A stretch of 64,000 nucleotides of DNA, from assembly GCF_014805685.1 (NCBI RefSeq), contig NC_060892.1, positions 26,563,560 to 26,627,559 on the forward strand. The letters run 5' to 3'. Below the pieces are notes generated by a model that had not been told where the DNA came from, searched no databases, and saw nothing but the letters and a program-made list of their open reading frames with translations. Of the stretch, positions 36,754 through 48,900 are shown one piece after another. The stretch comes from Silurus meridionalis (taxonomy: Eukaryota; Chordata; Actinopteri; Siluriformes; Siluridae). Each line of letters opens with the position of its first letter. Position 1 is the stretch's first letter. The translations under genes and the position numbers were made by a program.

Positions 36754-39700
36754 CTACTGATAAAAGGCTTGACTAAATAAATACGTTTTCAACCTCGACT
36801 TGAACACTGAGACTGTGTCTGAGTCCCGAACACTGATTGGAAGGCTGTTCCATAACTGTGGGGCTTTATAAGAGAAAGATCTGCCCCCTGCTGTAGTCTT
36901 CATTATTTGAGGAACCAACAGATAGCCAGCACCTTTTGATCTAAGTAGGCGTGGAGGATCATACTGGTACAGAAGTTCACTCAGATACTGCGGTGCGAGA
37001 CCATTGAGTGCTTTATACGTCAGTAGTAATATTTTATAGTCAATGCGAGATTTGATTGGGAGCCAGTGTAGACTGATTAAAACAGGGGTGATGTGGTCAT
37101 ATTTCCTAGATCTAGTGAGGACCCTTGCTGCTGCATTCTGGACTAACTGAAGCTTATTGATGCACTTACCGCACACCCAGACAGTAAAGCGTTACAGTAG
37201 TCTAATCTAGAAGTAACAAAAGCATGAACCAGTTTTTCTGCATCCTGTAACGACATCATATTTCTAATCTTAGCAATATTTCTAAGGTGAAAGAAGGCGA
37301 TTCTGGTGATATTATTCACGTGAGACTCAAAGGAAAGACTCGGGTCAATAATCACACCAAGGTCTTTGACAGCCGTACATGCTGAAACAGAAACACCATC
37401 CAGAGATGCTACGTAATCGGAAAGTTTACTTCTAGCTGCATGTGGTCCTAGTAAAAGTACTTCCGTCTTATCTGAGTTGAGCAGAAGAAAGTTATTAAGC
37501 ATCCACTGTCTAATGTCCTTTACACACTTCTCAACATTGTTAAGCTGATCTCTCATCTGGCTTTGCTGAAATATACAGCTGTGTGTCATCAGCATAGCAA
37601 TGGAAGCGAATCCCATGTTTATGAATAATTTCACCAAGAGGCAGCATATATAAAGAGAAAAGCAGTGGGCCTAAGACAGATCCTTGAGGAACACCAAACT
37701 TTACCTCATAGAGCGTGGAGAACTCACCATTTACATCCACAAACTGATAGCGATCAGTCAAATAAGACCTGAGCCAAGAGAGAGCTGTTCCTTTATTCCT
37801 ACAACATTCTCAAGTCTAGCAAGCAGTATAGTGTGATCAATGGTGTCAAAAGCTGCACTAAGGTCGAGCAAAACAAGTAAGGAGACAAAACCCTGATCAG
37901 AGGCCAATAACAGGTCATTTACCACCTTAACTAGCGCCGTCTCTGTGCTATGATGAGGCCGAAATCCTGACTGATACATTTCAAAATGTTATTCATAAGC
38001 AGATGTGAGCATAACTGCTGTGCTACAACCTTTTCTAAAATTTTGGATATAAAGGGGAGATTTGATATCGGTCTGTAGTTGGACAACTGACATGGGTCAA
38101 GGTCAGGTTTCTTAATAAGGGGGTGGATAACTGCCAGTTTGAAGGATTTCGGTACATAACCAGTGCTAATGGAAGAGTTAATTATTTTTAAAACAGGTTT
38201 GATTACCTCTGGAGCTATCTGTTTAAAGAAACTAGTAGGCAAGGGATCGAGAATACAGGTTGATGATTTTGATGAGGAGATTAATGAAATTAAGTCACTC
38301 TCATGAATAGTAGTGAAGCTTTGTAATTGATTGTCTGCTATAATGACACTGCTGTCTACAGGGTTACTTGTAAAATAATTTGGATTTATATTAACCGCCT
38401 GGATTTCTTGCCTGATGTTTTCAATTTTATTATTAAAAAAGTTCATGAAATCATTACTACCTATTGATGGTGTGCATGTTAGCGCAGTGCTTTTATTCCT
38501 GTTAATTTTGCTACCGTGCTGAATAAAAATCTAGGATTATGCTTGTTATTTTCTATGAGGGTGGAGAAATATGCTGATCTGGCAGCACTAAGAGATTTTC
38601 TATAATTTAGGAGGCTCTCCTTCCATGCTATTTGAAATACTGTTAATTTTGTTTGACGCCATTTACGTTCTAGTTTTCGAGTGTTCTGTTTTAAGGTGCG
38701 CGTATGATCATTATACCACTGTGCTAATTTTTTCTCCCTGATCATTTTGGTCTTAAGGGAGCTACATCATCTAGAGTGTAACGTAACGTTGTTTCTAGAT
38801 GTTCAGTGGCCCAGTCGAGCTCTGCGGGGTCTGACGGAGATCTATCTAATATCGTAATATCGGGAAGATAATTAATAAACGCTGCTGTAGCTGACGTGAA
38901 AGTACGCTTAACACGGTAACGTGGTGAGGTAGAAATGCGATGACTAAGGCAAATTTTAAACGAGATTAGATAATGGTCTGAAATAGCTTCAGACTGTGGA
39001 ATTATGACTAAGTTTTTTATTTTTAATCCAAATGTTAACAACAAGTCGAGAGTGTGTCCACCACTATGAGTGGGTCCTATAACATTCTGATTAATTCCGA
39101 CTGAATCTAGAATGGACACAACTGCTGCTCTTAAGGAGTCTTCCTGATTATCAAAATGAATATTAAAGTCTCCAACAATTAATGCTTTGTCTAAAGAAGT
39201 AGCTAGATTTGTAATGAAATCTGCAAATTCTATCAGAAAATCAGAGTAGGGCCCTGGGGTCTATAAATAATAATTAGTGGAATTAACTGACTTGACCTGC
39301 TTTCAGACACTGAATATTTTATGTTGGTGTAGAGAACTTCAAATGTTTTACATTTGTGTTTAGTCTTTTGTGTGACGTTTAGATTATTATTATAAATAGC
39401 TGCTACTCCGCCTCCTCTGCCATTTAGACGGGGTTGGTGTATGTAACTATACCCAGGAGGACTCGCCTCATTTAATGCTACATATTCATTCGATTTAATC
39501 CACGTTTCTGTCAAACACATTATATTAAACTCCTGGTCGGTAATAATTTCGTTTATAGTAAGCGCTTTTGGCGTGAGAGATCTAATATTCAACAATCCTA
39601 TTTTTAGATCAGAGGTGCTGGCTGTGCGTTCAGTCCTATTTAATTTAATGTTAATCAGGTTACTTAAACAGACTTTCTGATAATTCCTATATTTTGGTTT

Positions 39701-40712
39701 TGCTCGGGGGACAGACACAGTCTCAATATGGTGGATCCTGAGTGACGACTCTGTGCAGCTAGCAGACGGTCGGTTTAGCCTGTCTGTCTGCTCCTGGCCT
39801 TGGCTCTAGACAGTCACTTGTTAACTAGTGCTGTTCTGAGACTATGACCTATACTACAAGAAATGAGAGCAGCACCTTCCCGGGTGGGATGGACACCGTC
39901 CCGCCCTAACAGGCCAGCCTTGCCCTCAAAAATGCTCCAATTATTAATGAAGCCCACATTGTTTTGGAGCACCACTCGGACATCCAGCAGTTCAGCGACC
40001 ATAACCTGCTGTAGGCTACATCGCCACGCCGCATTGGGATGGGGCCAGAGCATACTACAGCATCGGACATTGCCTTCGCTAATTTACACACCTCTATAAT
40101 GTTACTCTTAGTAACCTCTGACTGTCGGCGTATATCATTAGCTCCTGTGTGAAAAACTATCTTAGAGAACCTGTGCTTTCCTAAGAATCTAAGCTGACCT
40201 GCTATGTCCGGCCCTGGCTCCCGGTATACACATAACCTGTGCTGCTGGTGCCCCTAAAGGTCTAGCTAGTTTCACGTGCCTCAGAATGGAGTCTCCTAAA
40301 ACCAGAGCTCTTTCAGGTTTCTCAGCGGTGCTTCACTGAGGAGAGCAAACCTGTTGGACACGCCAAGCGGAGAGGAATGGTGCTCCCGTGGGCGAGCCTT
40401 AGCGTTAGCTTTGGCTTTGCGAGTATGCCGCCGAGTCGTCACCCATTCGCCCCGCTGCGAGGGCTCTAATGCCGGAGTCGGGGGAATAGTACCTTCACCT
40501 AGGGCATCCAGACTTTCCCCTGCAGAACTTGGACTGCTCTCACACTCACTACTTCTCTCTAGACTCTGGATGCGCTCCTCTAATGCTAAGATCTTCTCCG
40601 TCAAAGAGCAAACTAGCTTACACTTCTCACAGATAAAATTATCGCTAACAACGGAGAAAGACTGACTAAACATGTCACACTTCACACACTGAGTGAACTG
40701 GATGTTCGCCAT
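36754..40712 (-). pseudogene. Broken L2 ORFs (ORF1-like, endonuclease, reverse transcriptase)
   Basis: The coding part of the L2 element survives as about eight open blocks in shifting frames on the minus strand: 40296-40712, 39814-40053, 39233-39718, 38742-39119, 38479-38745, 37931-38446, 37540-37979 and 36754-37637. Active-site text (YADD in the reverse transcriptase, SDH in the endonuclease) is still readable, which implies a fairly recent insertion. No intact full frame remains. Confidence 0.88.
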
Positions 40713-40954
40713 AATAGAGAAATTACGTACCTTAATGTGATTACTGTAGTGTTTGTTTGTAGTTCTGGTGAATATCCTTCACTCACTGCTTTCAAACCCT
40801 CAGACAGGGAAAAAAGCGCTCTTCCGACAGCAAAAATAGTCGAGACGGAGCCAACGGAAAGTGAAGGATGCAGGAAATCAAAGCGATATTTTGATATTTT
40901 AAAGCGAAAAAAGTGAGAAAAAACGAACTATAAAAAAAATTTTTAAAACGCCGA

Positions 40955-42612
40955 GCACAGTGCAGAATAACCACACACAGCTCTGACCAATCACAGCACA
41001 GTGCAGAATAAGCACACACAGCTTTGACCAATCGCAGCACAGTGCAGAATAACCACACACAGCTTTGACCAATCACGGCACAGTGCAGAATAACCACACA
41101 CATCTCTGACCAATCACAGCACAGTGCAGAATAAGCACACACAGCTTTGACCAATCACAGCACAGTGCAGAATAACACACAGCTCTGACCAATCACAGCA
41201 TAGTGCAGAATAACCACACACAGCTTTGACCAATCGCAGCACAGTGCAGAATAACCACACACAGCTTTGACCAATCACGGCACAGTGCAGAATAACCACA
41301 CAAAGCTCTGACCAATCACAGCACAGTGCAGAGTAACCACACAAAGCTCTGACCAATCACAGCACAGTGCAGAATAACCACACACATCTCTGACCAATCA
41401 CAGCACATTGCAGAATAACCACACACAGCTTTGACCAATCACGGCACAGTGCAGAATAACCACACACATCTCTGACCAATCACAGCACAGTGCAGAGTAA
41501 CCACACAAAGCTCTGACCAATCACAGCACAGTGCAGAATAACCACACACATCTCTGACCAATCACAGCACAGTGCAGAGTAACCACACAAAGCTCTGACC
41601 AATCACAGCACAGTGCAGAGTAACCACACACAGCTCTGACCAATCACAGCACAGTGCAGAATAACCACACACATCTCTAACCAATCACAGCACAGTGCAG
41701 AGTAACCACACACATCTCTGACCAATCACAGCCCAGTGCAGAATAACCACACACAGCTCTGACCAATCACAGCACAGTACAGAATAACCACACACAGCTC
41801 TGACCAATCACAGCACAGTGCAGAATAACCACACACAGCTTTGACCAATCACAGCACAGTGCAGAATAACCACACACATCTCTGACCAATCACAGCACAG
41901 TGCAGAATAACCACACACAGCTCTGACCAATCATGGCACAGTGCAGAATAACCACACATCTCTGACCAATCACAGCACAGTGCAGAATAACACACAGCTC
42001 TGACCAATCACAGCACAGTGCAGAATAACCACACACAGCTTTGACCAATCACAGCACAGTGCAGAATAACCACACACAGCTTTGACCAATCGCAGCACAG
42101 TGCAGAATAACCACACACAGCTTTGACCAATCACGGCACAGTGCAGAATAACCACACACAGCTTTGACCAATCACAGCACAGTGCAGAATAACCACACAC
42201 AGCTTTGACCAATCACGGCACAGTGCAGAATAACCACACACAGCTCTGACCAATCATGGCACAGTGCAGAATAACCACACACATCTCTGACCAATCACAG
42301 CACAGTGCAGAATAACCACACACAGCTCTGACCAATCACGGCACAGTGCAGAATAACCACACACAGCTTTGACCAATCGCAGCACAGTGCAGAATAACCA
42401 CACACAGCTTTGACCAATCACGGCACAGTGCAGAATAACCACACACATCTCTGACCAATCACAGCACAGTGCAGAGTAACCACACAAAGCTCTGACCAAT
42501 CACAGCACAGTGCAGAATAACCACACACAGCTCTGACCAATCACAGCACAGTGCAGAATAACCACACACACATCTCTGACCAATCACAGCACAGTGCAGA
42601 ACACACAGCTCA
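40955..42612. repeat. 41-bp CCAAT minisatellite, right block
   Basis: About 40 further units of the same 41-bp repeat as at 34250. Ordered variants repeat between blocks: the rare ATCTCTAACCAATCAC unit followed by a GAGTAACC unit occurs near 35845 and again near 41668, so long stretches were duplicated together. The block ends about 230 bases before the c19orf25 homologue start. Confidence 0.97.
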
Positions 42613-42850
42613 TTGGGTATGTCTATGGTGGAGAATGGTTTTGCTCCGAGCCACTAGATGGCGGAAATGCGCTCTTACCCACTCAGACAGCGCCCCAGAG
42701 GAAGTAGTGGTGTCGTCGCATGGTGGTGACGCGGCAGGTGTTTATAATCAGGTTTTATCGGTAAAAGAGAGGTTCTGAATGGTTCTGAATGATCCGGTAA
42801 CGGAGCTCCTGCAGAGTTAGCTGACGTCACTGCAGGAGCGTGACATGAAC
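42613..42850 (+). promoter_or_regulatory. c19orf25-homologue 5' region
   Basis: Single-copy sequence between the minisatellite and the start codon. It is moderately CpG-containing and includes a TGACGTCAC CRE-like site at 42822-42830 about 20 bases before the ATG. Promoter role inferred. Confidence 0.4.
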
Positions 42851-43246
42851 ATGGGATCTAAAGGGAAGAAGAAGAAAATGGTCCTACCAGCTCGACCTGA
42901 GCCACCATCCGTGGAGCAGATAATCGAGGACATAAACCGAGCCGAACCCTGCGATCCGGTCTTCAGGTTTCTACAGATCCCTAATGAAGGTGATGTCATC
43001 TTACAGTTTAGTTCTCCTGATCCCTCACCCTGGAGAACCCCATGTCCTGTTCACGTTAGAACTCATTCAGAAGGGGCAGAACAGGACAAGGTTCTCCAGG
43101 ACCAGGACCAGAGAACATGTTTTGTAGGATGCAGCACAGACATGTTTTGTCAGATGAATGAATCTGCTGCTTGTTCTGGTAAAGTTTAGAAGGTTTTGCT
43201 GATGTATTTATTTAGTATTAAATGTGTGAAAGACTTTGACTGAGTG

Positions 43247-43282
<36 letters not shown>

Positions 43283-43461
43283 TTGCAGGATCGATCAGCA
43301 GCGATGTGGAGGTCCGTTACACGCAGAGCCGACGCTACCTGGACCTGAACGAGAAGCTGCAGGAGGCTCTTGCAGACCTGACGTGCAGGAGAGACGAGCT
43401 CAGGGTGGTGGGAGAGACTTTAGAGGGAAGTGTTGCAGCAGTGAAGAGCAGAGCACTCTGA
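42851..43461 (+). CDS. c19orf25: UPF0449 protein, C19orf25 homologue
   Basis: Two exons, 42851-42989 and 43289-43461, give 312 nt and 103 residues. An in-frame ATG two codons earlier (42845) is also possible; MGSKGKKKK is chosen because the human protein begins MGSKAKK. Family-like text includes RPEPPSVEQIIEDI and DPVFRFL in exon 1 and a predicted coiled coil in exon 2 (NEKLQEALADLTCRRDELRV). The human protein is about 118 residues and its function is not established, so none is assigned. The intron ends in a GT microsatellite directly before the acceptor. It is convergent with apc2, the same order as on human 19p13.3. AATAAA lies at 43560. Confidence 0.9.
43247..43281. repeat. GT dinucleotide microsatellite at a splice acceptor
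   Basis: The GT run ends seven bases before the exon 2 acceptor of the c19orf25 homologue, replacing the usual pyrimidine tract. Confidence 0.95.
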
Positions 43462-43559
43462 GTGATCTCCATCTCCTCCTGAGAACTTCTTACTCCTCAT
43501 ATTAATGTACCGCATGAAATCTCTCACATGGAGACTGAATGGACTTTCTGTGTTTCCTG

Positions 43560-43565
43560 AATAAA
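43560..43565 (+). terminator. c19orf25: c19orf25-homologue polyadenylation signal
   Basis: AATAAA 99 bases after the stop codon. Confidence 0.65.
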
Positions 43566-43739
43566 CACAATGACGTCATGCGTCATTTAAAGACTCTGTG
43601 AAGTCGTTCATGAATCAAACACGTTATATTTCAGTAACTGCACCAGAACAGAGGCAGAGCTGAAAAATAAACATGTTCAGTGTGGTGACGTCATGGTTTT
43701 ATTACAGGTGACTGGTGTGTAGGAAAACACATTTGAACA

Positions 43740-44430
43740 GTTGTTAAGTGTGAGGTGTGTGTCAGTGTAGTGTGAGGTGTGTGTCGGCGTAGTGTGTCGG
43801 TGTAGTGTGCGAGGTGTGTGTCGGTGTAGTGCGAGGTGTGTGTCGGTGGGGTGTGTCGGTGTAGTGCGAGGTGTGTGTCAGAGGTGGTGTGTGTCGGTGT
43901 GTGCCAGAGGTGTAGTGTGAGGTTTGTGTCAGTGTGGTGCGAGGTGTGTGTTGGGGTGTGTGTTGGTGGTGTAGTTGGTGGTGTGTGTCTGTGGTTTGTG
44001 TCGGTGTGTGTCAGTGGTGTGGTGCGAGGTGTGTGTCGGTGTGGTGCGAGGTGTGTGTCGGGGTGTGTGTCGGTGGTGTAGTGAGGGGTGTGTCGGTGTG
44101 ATGTGGTGTGGTGCGAGGTGTGTGTCGGTGGTGTAGTGAGGGTGTGTGTCGGTGGTGTAGTGAGGGGTGTGTCGGTGGTGTAGTGTGGGGTGTGTGTCGG
44201 TGGGGTGCGAGGTGTGTGTGGTGTAGTGTGGTGTGTGTCGGTGTGGTGTGGTGCGAGGTGTGTCGGTGGTGTGTGTCGGTGTGTGTCGGTGGTGTAGTGA
44301 GGTGTGTCGGTGTGATGTGGTGTGGTGCGAGGTGTGTCGGTGTGGTGCGAGGTGTGTGTCGGGGTGTGTGTCGGTGGTGTGTGTCGGTGTGATGTGGTGT
44401 GGTGCGAGGTGTGTGTCTGTGTGTGTCGAC
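43740..44430. repeat. GTGTCGGTGT minisatellite
   Basis: Irregular tandem repeat of phrases such as GTGCGAGGTGTGTGTCGGTG and GTGTAGTGAGG. Unit length varies (about 18-40 bases). It separates the convergent 3' ends of the c19orf25 homologue and apc2. Open frames on both strands (poly THTPRTTPHH on minus) are artefacts. Confidence 0.9.
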
Positions 44431-45928
44431 CGATTTCACTAAATGTAATAAAAAGTGAAATGTAGTGAATTTAAAATAAAAGTCTGCAAATGGAAATATT
44501 TCAGTAGATACACAAAAAAGCTCCTTCACTACAGTAACATTACAGTTACTTTACTGTTCACTGTGAAACAGAGAAACACACGAAGGAAATTCACCCAGAA
44601 GTTTAATGTGAACATTTATTATGGAAATTGACCATCACTGTAATACTGTTGGTCTCAAATACATTCAGAGTTCAGGGTTCGAGTGTGGGGCAGAGCAGGG
44701 AGATGGAAGATGGAGATTCTGCTATCATCAAGACCTTTCAGATCTCTAACGCATGAGGAATGACTGTATATTGTGCTGTAACACTTAAAACATCTGAACA
44801 GCTGGAGCGCGTGATCCACGTCGACGTTTATACGTGAAGAGAGAAGACGTGATGTACTGCTTAATTCTTTACATCCAGGTTCAGTGGATCAGCTCATCCT
44901 GTGCACTCATGACTGATCCGATCGGTCTGATTGATCAGCTTTCTGTTGTTCTGGGGTGATTTTAATAAACGCCTTTGGATTGAAAAGCAGTCAGATGATC
45001 AGAGAGGTTCTACACTGCTCTCTCTCAGGATTCCCTCAATGACATTTGATTGTGTTTGCTTTTGATGACATAAGCAGACCTGATCATACACAAACTGACA
45101 TCACCAAAGCATCCAAAAAGCAGAAACACTGTACAACCACCATAGTGTTTTACACAGAATTCTGTTCAACAAGTAATAGAGATGTGTATATTTACCCCCC
45201 ACACCCCCCGCTTTATGTTTATTCTCTGAGGATTGTTCACCATTAATAACATACATACATATGTGCACTAAGTGATTATAAAGCATGCATGCAGTAGTGC
45301 TGCAGGTTACGTTCTGCGTTAGAGAGTCTCTGCCTGCAGTTATATACAACAGCATCACTAAATTCCAACATGACATTATGCTCTGGTGCTGCTAAGTTGG
45401 GCTGATCTACCACAAAAGCTATTCTTCTGCACTGTTATAATAAAAGTGAAGGCTTTTGGAGTGATTGACAGTGTAAATAACGGCCTACGGAAAATAAGTG
45501 TTTACTTGTGATGTGTACATGTTCGTCTCTCGCACTGTAACAGTCTTTCAGGTTTTTTTCCTCTTATATCAGATGATTTGCATATTACTCTTCATGAACA
45601 CAGAGACACAAAGTAGAGCATGTCTTCTGTGGGATGAAGATTTCCAACAGAACAAGAAATGGTTCATAAATGTAACTTTATAAAAAAATGGCTACAAATA
45701 AAAGGACGGCGTCATGTTCCATACGTAGCGTGAATCCATTTGATTCTACTGTTCATGCTCATTCGTCTACATCCAACTTTCAGTGAGAAAATTACAAAAG
45801 CAAAGTTCGAATACAATGTTTGTGAAAAGCAACACTCGAGGTATAAAGATCATGTTGCTCAATAAACCACCTGAGTTTTTATAGCATCAGGAACAAGTCA
45901 TTCTCGCAACGATGACAGCGACGTGGCA
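44431..45928 (-). other. apc2: apc2 3' UTR
   Basis: About 1.3 kb of non-coding DNA after the apc2 stop. The minus strand has AATAAA at 44615-44620, a fitting end point, with alternative AATAAA motifs near 45220. No repeat family was recognised. Confidence 0.55.
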
Positions 45929-48900
45929 CTACGGTTCGAGTTTCTCTCCAGACTTCTCAACGATTGTTGGTGCTGGACTCTGTGTTTCTTGGGAGCAGTA
46001 GACCATCGGGCTGGGGATGTAGTTGAATGGAGTTACTCTGACGGCCTTGCTGGGAGCGTTCTGACGGAAGGGACCTATGACCCCGGTATGGCTCTCCATG
46101 GATTGGAAGGTTGAGGTGGAAGCTGTGCTGTAGTTTTTCAGGGATCCTTCAGCATCTCCATCTTGCAGGTTATTTCCAGAAGCCAGGCTGATTCTTCGGA
46201 GATAGGCCCTCTTAGTTACCTCTTCAGAAATCATCGAGCCTTTTTCGATTGTAGGTGATGTGCTTGAGTTGGTTTTATTGGTTGATAAATCCTCAGTTTG
46301 AACCGTCGCGTCACTCGTCTTGCGTGATATAAGTGTAATTGTTGGCAGTTTCCCTGGCATTGGTGGCGGCATGGGTTTGTGTCCTTCAGGTGAGGGCACC
46401 AGAGGGAGTGCAGTAGGTGGGAGAGTGCTCTTTAATATCTGGGGAACATCTTCATCACGGATTCTCCTCCAGGTGACTTTATTGTTATTATTCCGTGATC
46501 CAGCTCGATTCTGCCGCTGTTTTGTGTCCTTCTCACTTTTGGCCCTGATGCTGGAGTCTGAAGACGATGAGCGTAACGAAGAGCGGCTGGTTACACGACT
46601 TAATATATTTATGCTGGGGGAAGAAGAATACCTTTTGAATGTCTCCTCTTTTGTCTCCCTTAGAGGTGCCTCAGGTACAGTTCTCTGAGGAACCCTGCTA
46701 GGACTTTCTGAGCTTGTTCTCCTCGCTGGACGTTTCACTGTGAAGTTCCTGTCGCTGGAGTTTGCCCTTGGTAGAGCCATGTTCTGCTTGAGGATACCTT
46801 GTTCATGACCATCCCTTGGCCCTAGCGCTCCCTGCACCTTCCTTGGACCTTGCACTGCTGTCTTCAATTCTTGGCAGCGAGAAGAACATAGGAAAACAGC
46901 TGGGGCTCCTGGACATGATCTTCGAGGAGATACATGTTTGGATGTAGGAACAGATCGCGAGCAAGAAACGTTCTGTCTTGCTGATTCTTTAATAAAAGTA
47001 AGTTGTCTAAGGAACCCGTTGTGATCTGATTCACTACTGCATGAATGAACAGAGGTCATGCGAACCAAATCCAGTCGATTAGCAGGTGAAATTCGCTTCC
47101 CTGATAAATTACTATTTTGTCTACTGATGCTGGTAAGCTGGTTGGTTACTAAAGGTGAAATTGCTCTGGACGGTTTTGATGAGTTCTGCATGAATGGTAT
47201 TCTGACAGGAGATTTCTGTGTCTTGCTGTCAGCAGATCTTGTGTTTTGATTGGACATGGAGATGCCTCTTTTCCCCTCTGGTGGACTGTCTGGATCCGAG
47301 GTCACCGTTTTCCGATTGGGTTTCACTGCTGGGGCAGAGGGTGGTACTTTTTTCTGAGGTTGCCTTGAGGGAGTTGAACTTTGAGATGATCCTGATGAGG
47401 AACTCTTTGGAATCCTGGCAGGAGGAGTTGAACTTCTTTTGGGTAATGATAACTGAGTAGAGTCACTGAGGTGCCCCAACCTATGAAGGCTTCTGGATCT
47501 GTGTTGAGCTAAAGCAGGATTTTTTGGGGCGTCAGTTTTAGGTGTCACCTTCTTCGTTGGGGGTGGTCGCTGTGAAAGCATTTTCTCTTTCTTGGGAGTG
47601 TATGTCACAGTTCTGCCTCTGAAAACTACAGGAAGGTTTGGTACTGGTTTACGTGGTGCAAAATCGAGTGGCTTATTAGCCTTTTTGTTTTCTTTGAAGA
47701 GCTTCTTCTTGTCATTGATGTCAGGCTTTGGTGTAAAGCTGGATCCAGATATAAATGAAAGAACAGAGTCTGATTCTGACGATGGTTCCTGGGACTTGGA
47801 AGCTTGTAACTTTGTGATTATTGTATTCGCACCCTCCTGTATTGCCCTCCATTCAACACTGTTGAGATCTGAATCTTTATCAGATGCCATTTCTTCACTG
47901 TCCAGATCATCTTCAGGATCCCACTGTTCACTTTCCTTCTGCGTAAGTTTCTGTTTTTGTTTAGCTTCTCCTTTCCTTTTTCTGGTAGCTTGCTTTTTCT
48001 TTTGCTTCGGCATAGCAGATGTTATACATTTTAACAGAAGATCATCTTCTGAATCCAGGCTGACAGAACTTGGTGAAGTGTTGTCTTCGTATTTATTTTG
48101 ACCTTGCTGGGTTTTTGGGGTACACTGACTTGTGCTGGATATTACCTTGTATTTATTTCTCAACTTTGAATGCTGAGTTTTCCCTTGTTCCTCAAACATC
48201 TCCACATCACTCAGAGAGCTGAGAGAGGAGCTGAGAGAGTAACATGGAGGTGCTTCTTCCATAATTAGATTTTGCTTGATCCTGTTAAACCCATGCCTCT
48301 GGAAATTGTCCACACGACCTTTGGAATTAGCATAGTGAAGACCTGCGTTATTTTTGTTTCGATTATTGAACTGTTTTTGTCTATTTCTTGCCATCACTCC
48401 TTCACTGTTAGTCATATCATTATCGTGGAAGCAGTACCTGGCCTCCTCTGTTCCTGCTGGACCATGTGTGGACTGAAAAGTTGCATGTTCTTGTGCTTTG
48501 CTTCTAGTGAATGTTTTCTGACATTGGTACACCTCTTTATTTTGCTTTCTGATTGGAAGTGCGATGTGAGGGAGACTTTGTGACAGATTCTGTCCCTGCT
48601 TTTGTATTTGTCTGACTGGAGATTGACTCTGGACTCTTTGCTGATTCATCTTTGCTGCCATTTCCTTACTTTGTACAAGTAATCTTTGGGTAGGAGTCAT
48701 GTGTCTGATGGTTTTGTTCGTTTGGTTTGTTATTATTTCAGACTGACATGCCGTTTTCGATGATTTATGGAAGCGAGAGAACAGACGAAGCTCTTCAATT
48801 CTTTTGGCCTCTGAATCAATAAGCTCCTGCGTCTCTTTCTTCCTGGAACGCCAATCTTGTGACCCTTTCACTTTCAGGGGGTATTGAAGAGTCTCATCAC

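Larger units (their letters stand above)
35928..40954 (-). mobile_element. L2-type LINE, nearly full length, antisense, decayed
   Basis: Read on the minus strand from 40954 there are remnants of an ORF1-like protein with cysteines and a short coiled coil (40296-40712), an esterase-like DGVHPT motif (near 39980), an apurinic endonuclease (39718 to 38742; LNIRSLTPKA, CLTETW, SDHYLISF) and a reverse transcriptase (38446 to 36754; [34 protein letters not shown]). The C-terminal LHWLPIKSRIDYKILLL block and a 3' tail of TGAAT repeats are typical of the L2 clade in fish. Several frameshifts and stops break the frame, so it is inactive. A GA microsatellite sits in its 3' UTR. It interrupts the 41-bp minisatellite. 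Confidence 0.92.

Noticed and set aside
34713..42499. Minus-strand open frames reading repeated CVVILHCAVIGQ text
   Set aside because: They follow the 41-bp minisatellite unit exactly (123 nt per 41 residues) and occur only inside the array; no sign of selection on protein.
44011..44529. 172-residue frame rich in THTPRTTPHH
   Set aside because: Translation of the GTGTCGG minisatellite; no conserved domain and no splice context.
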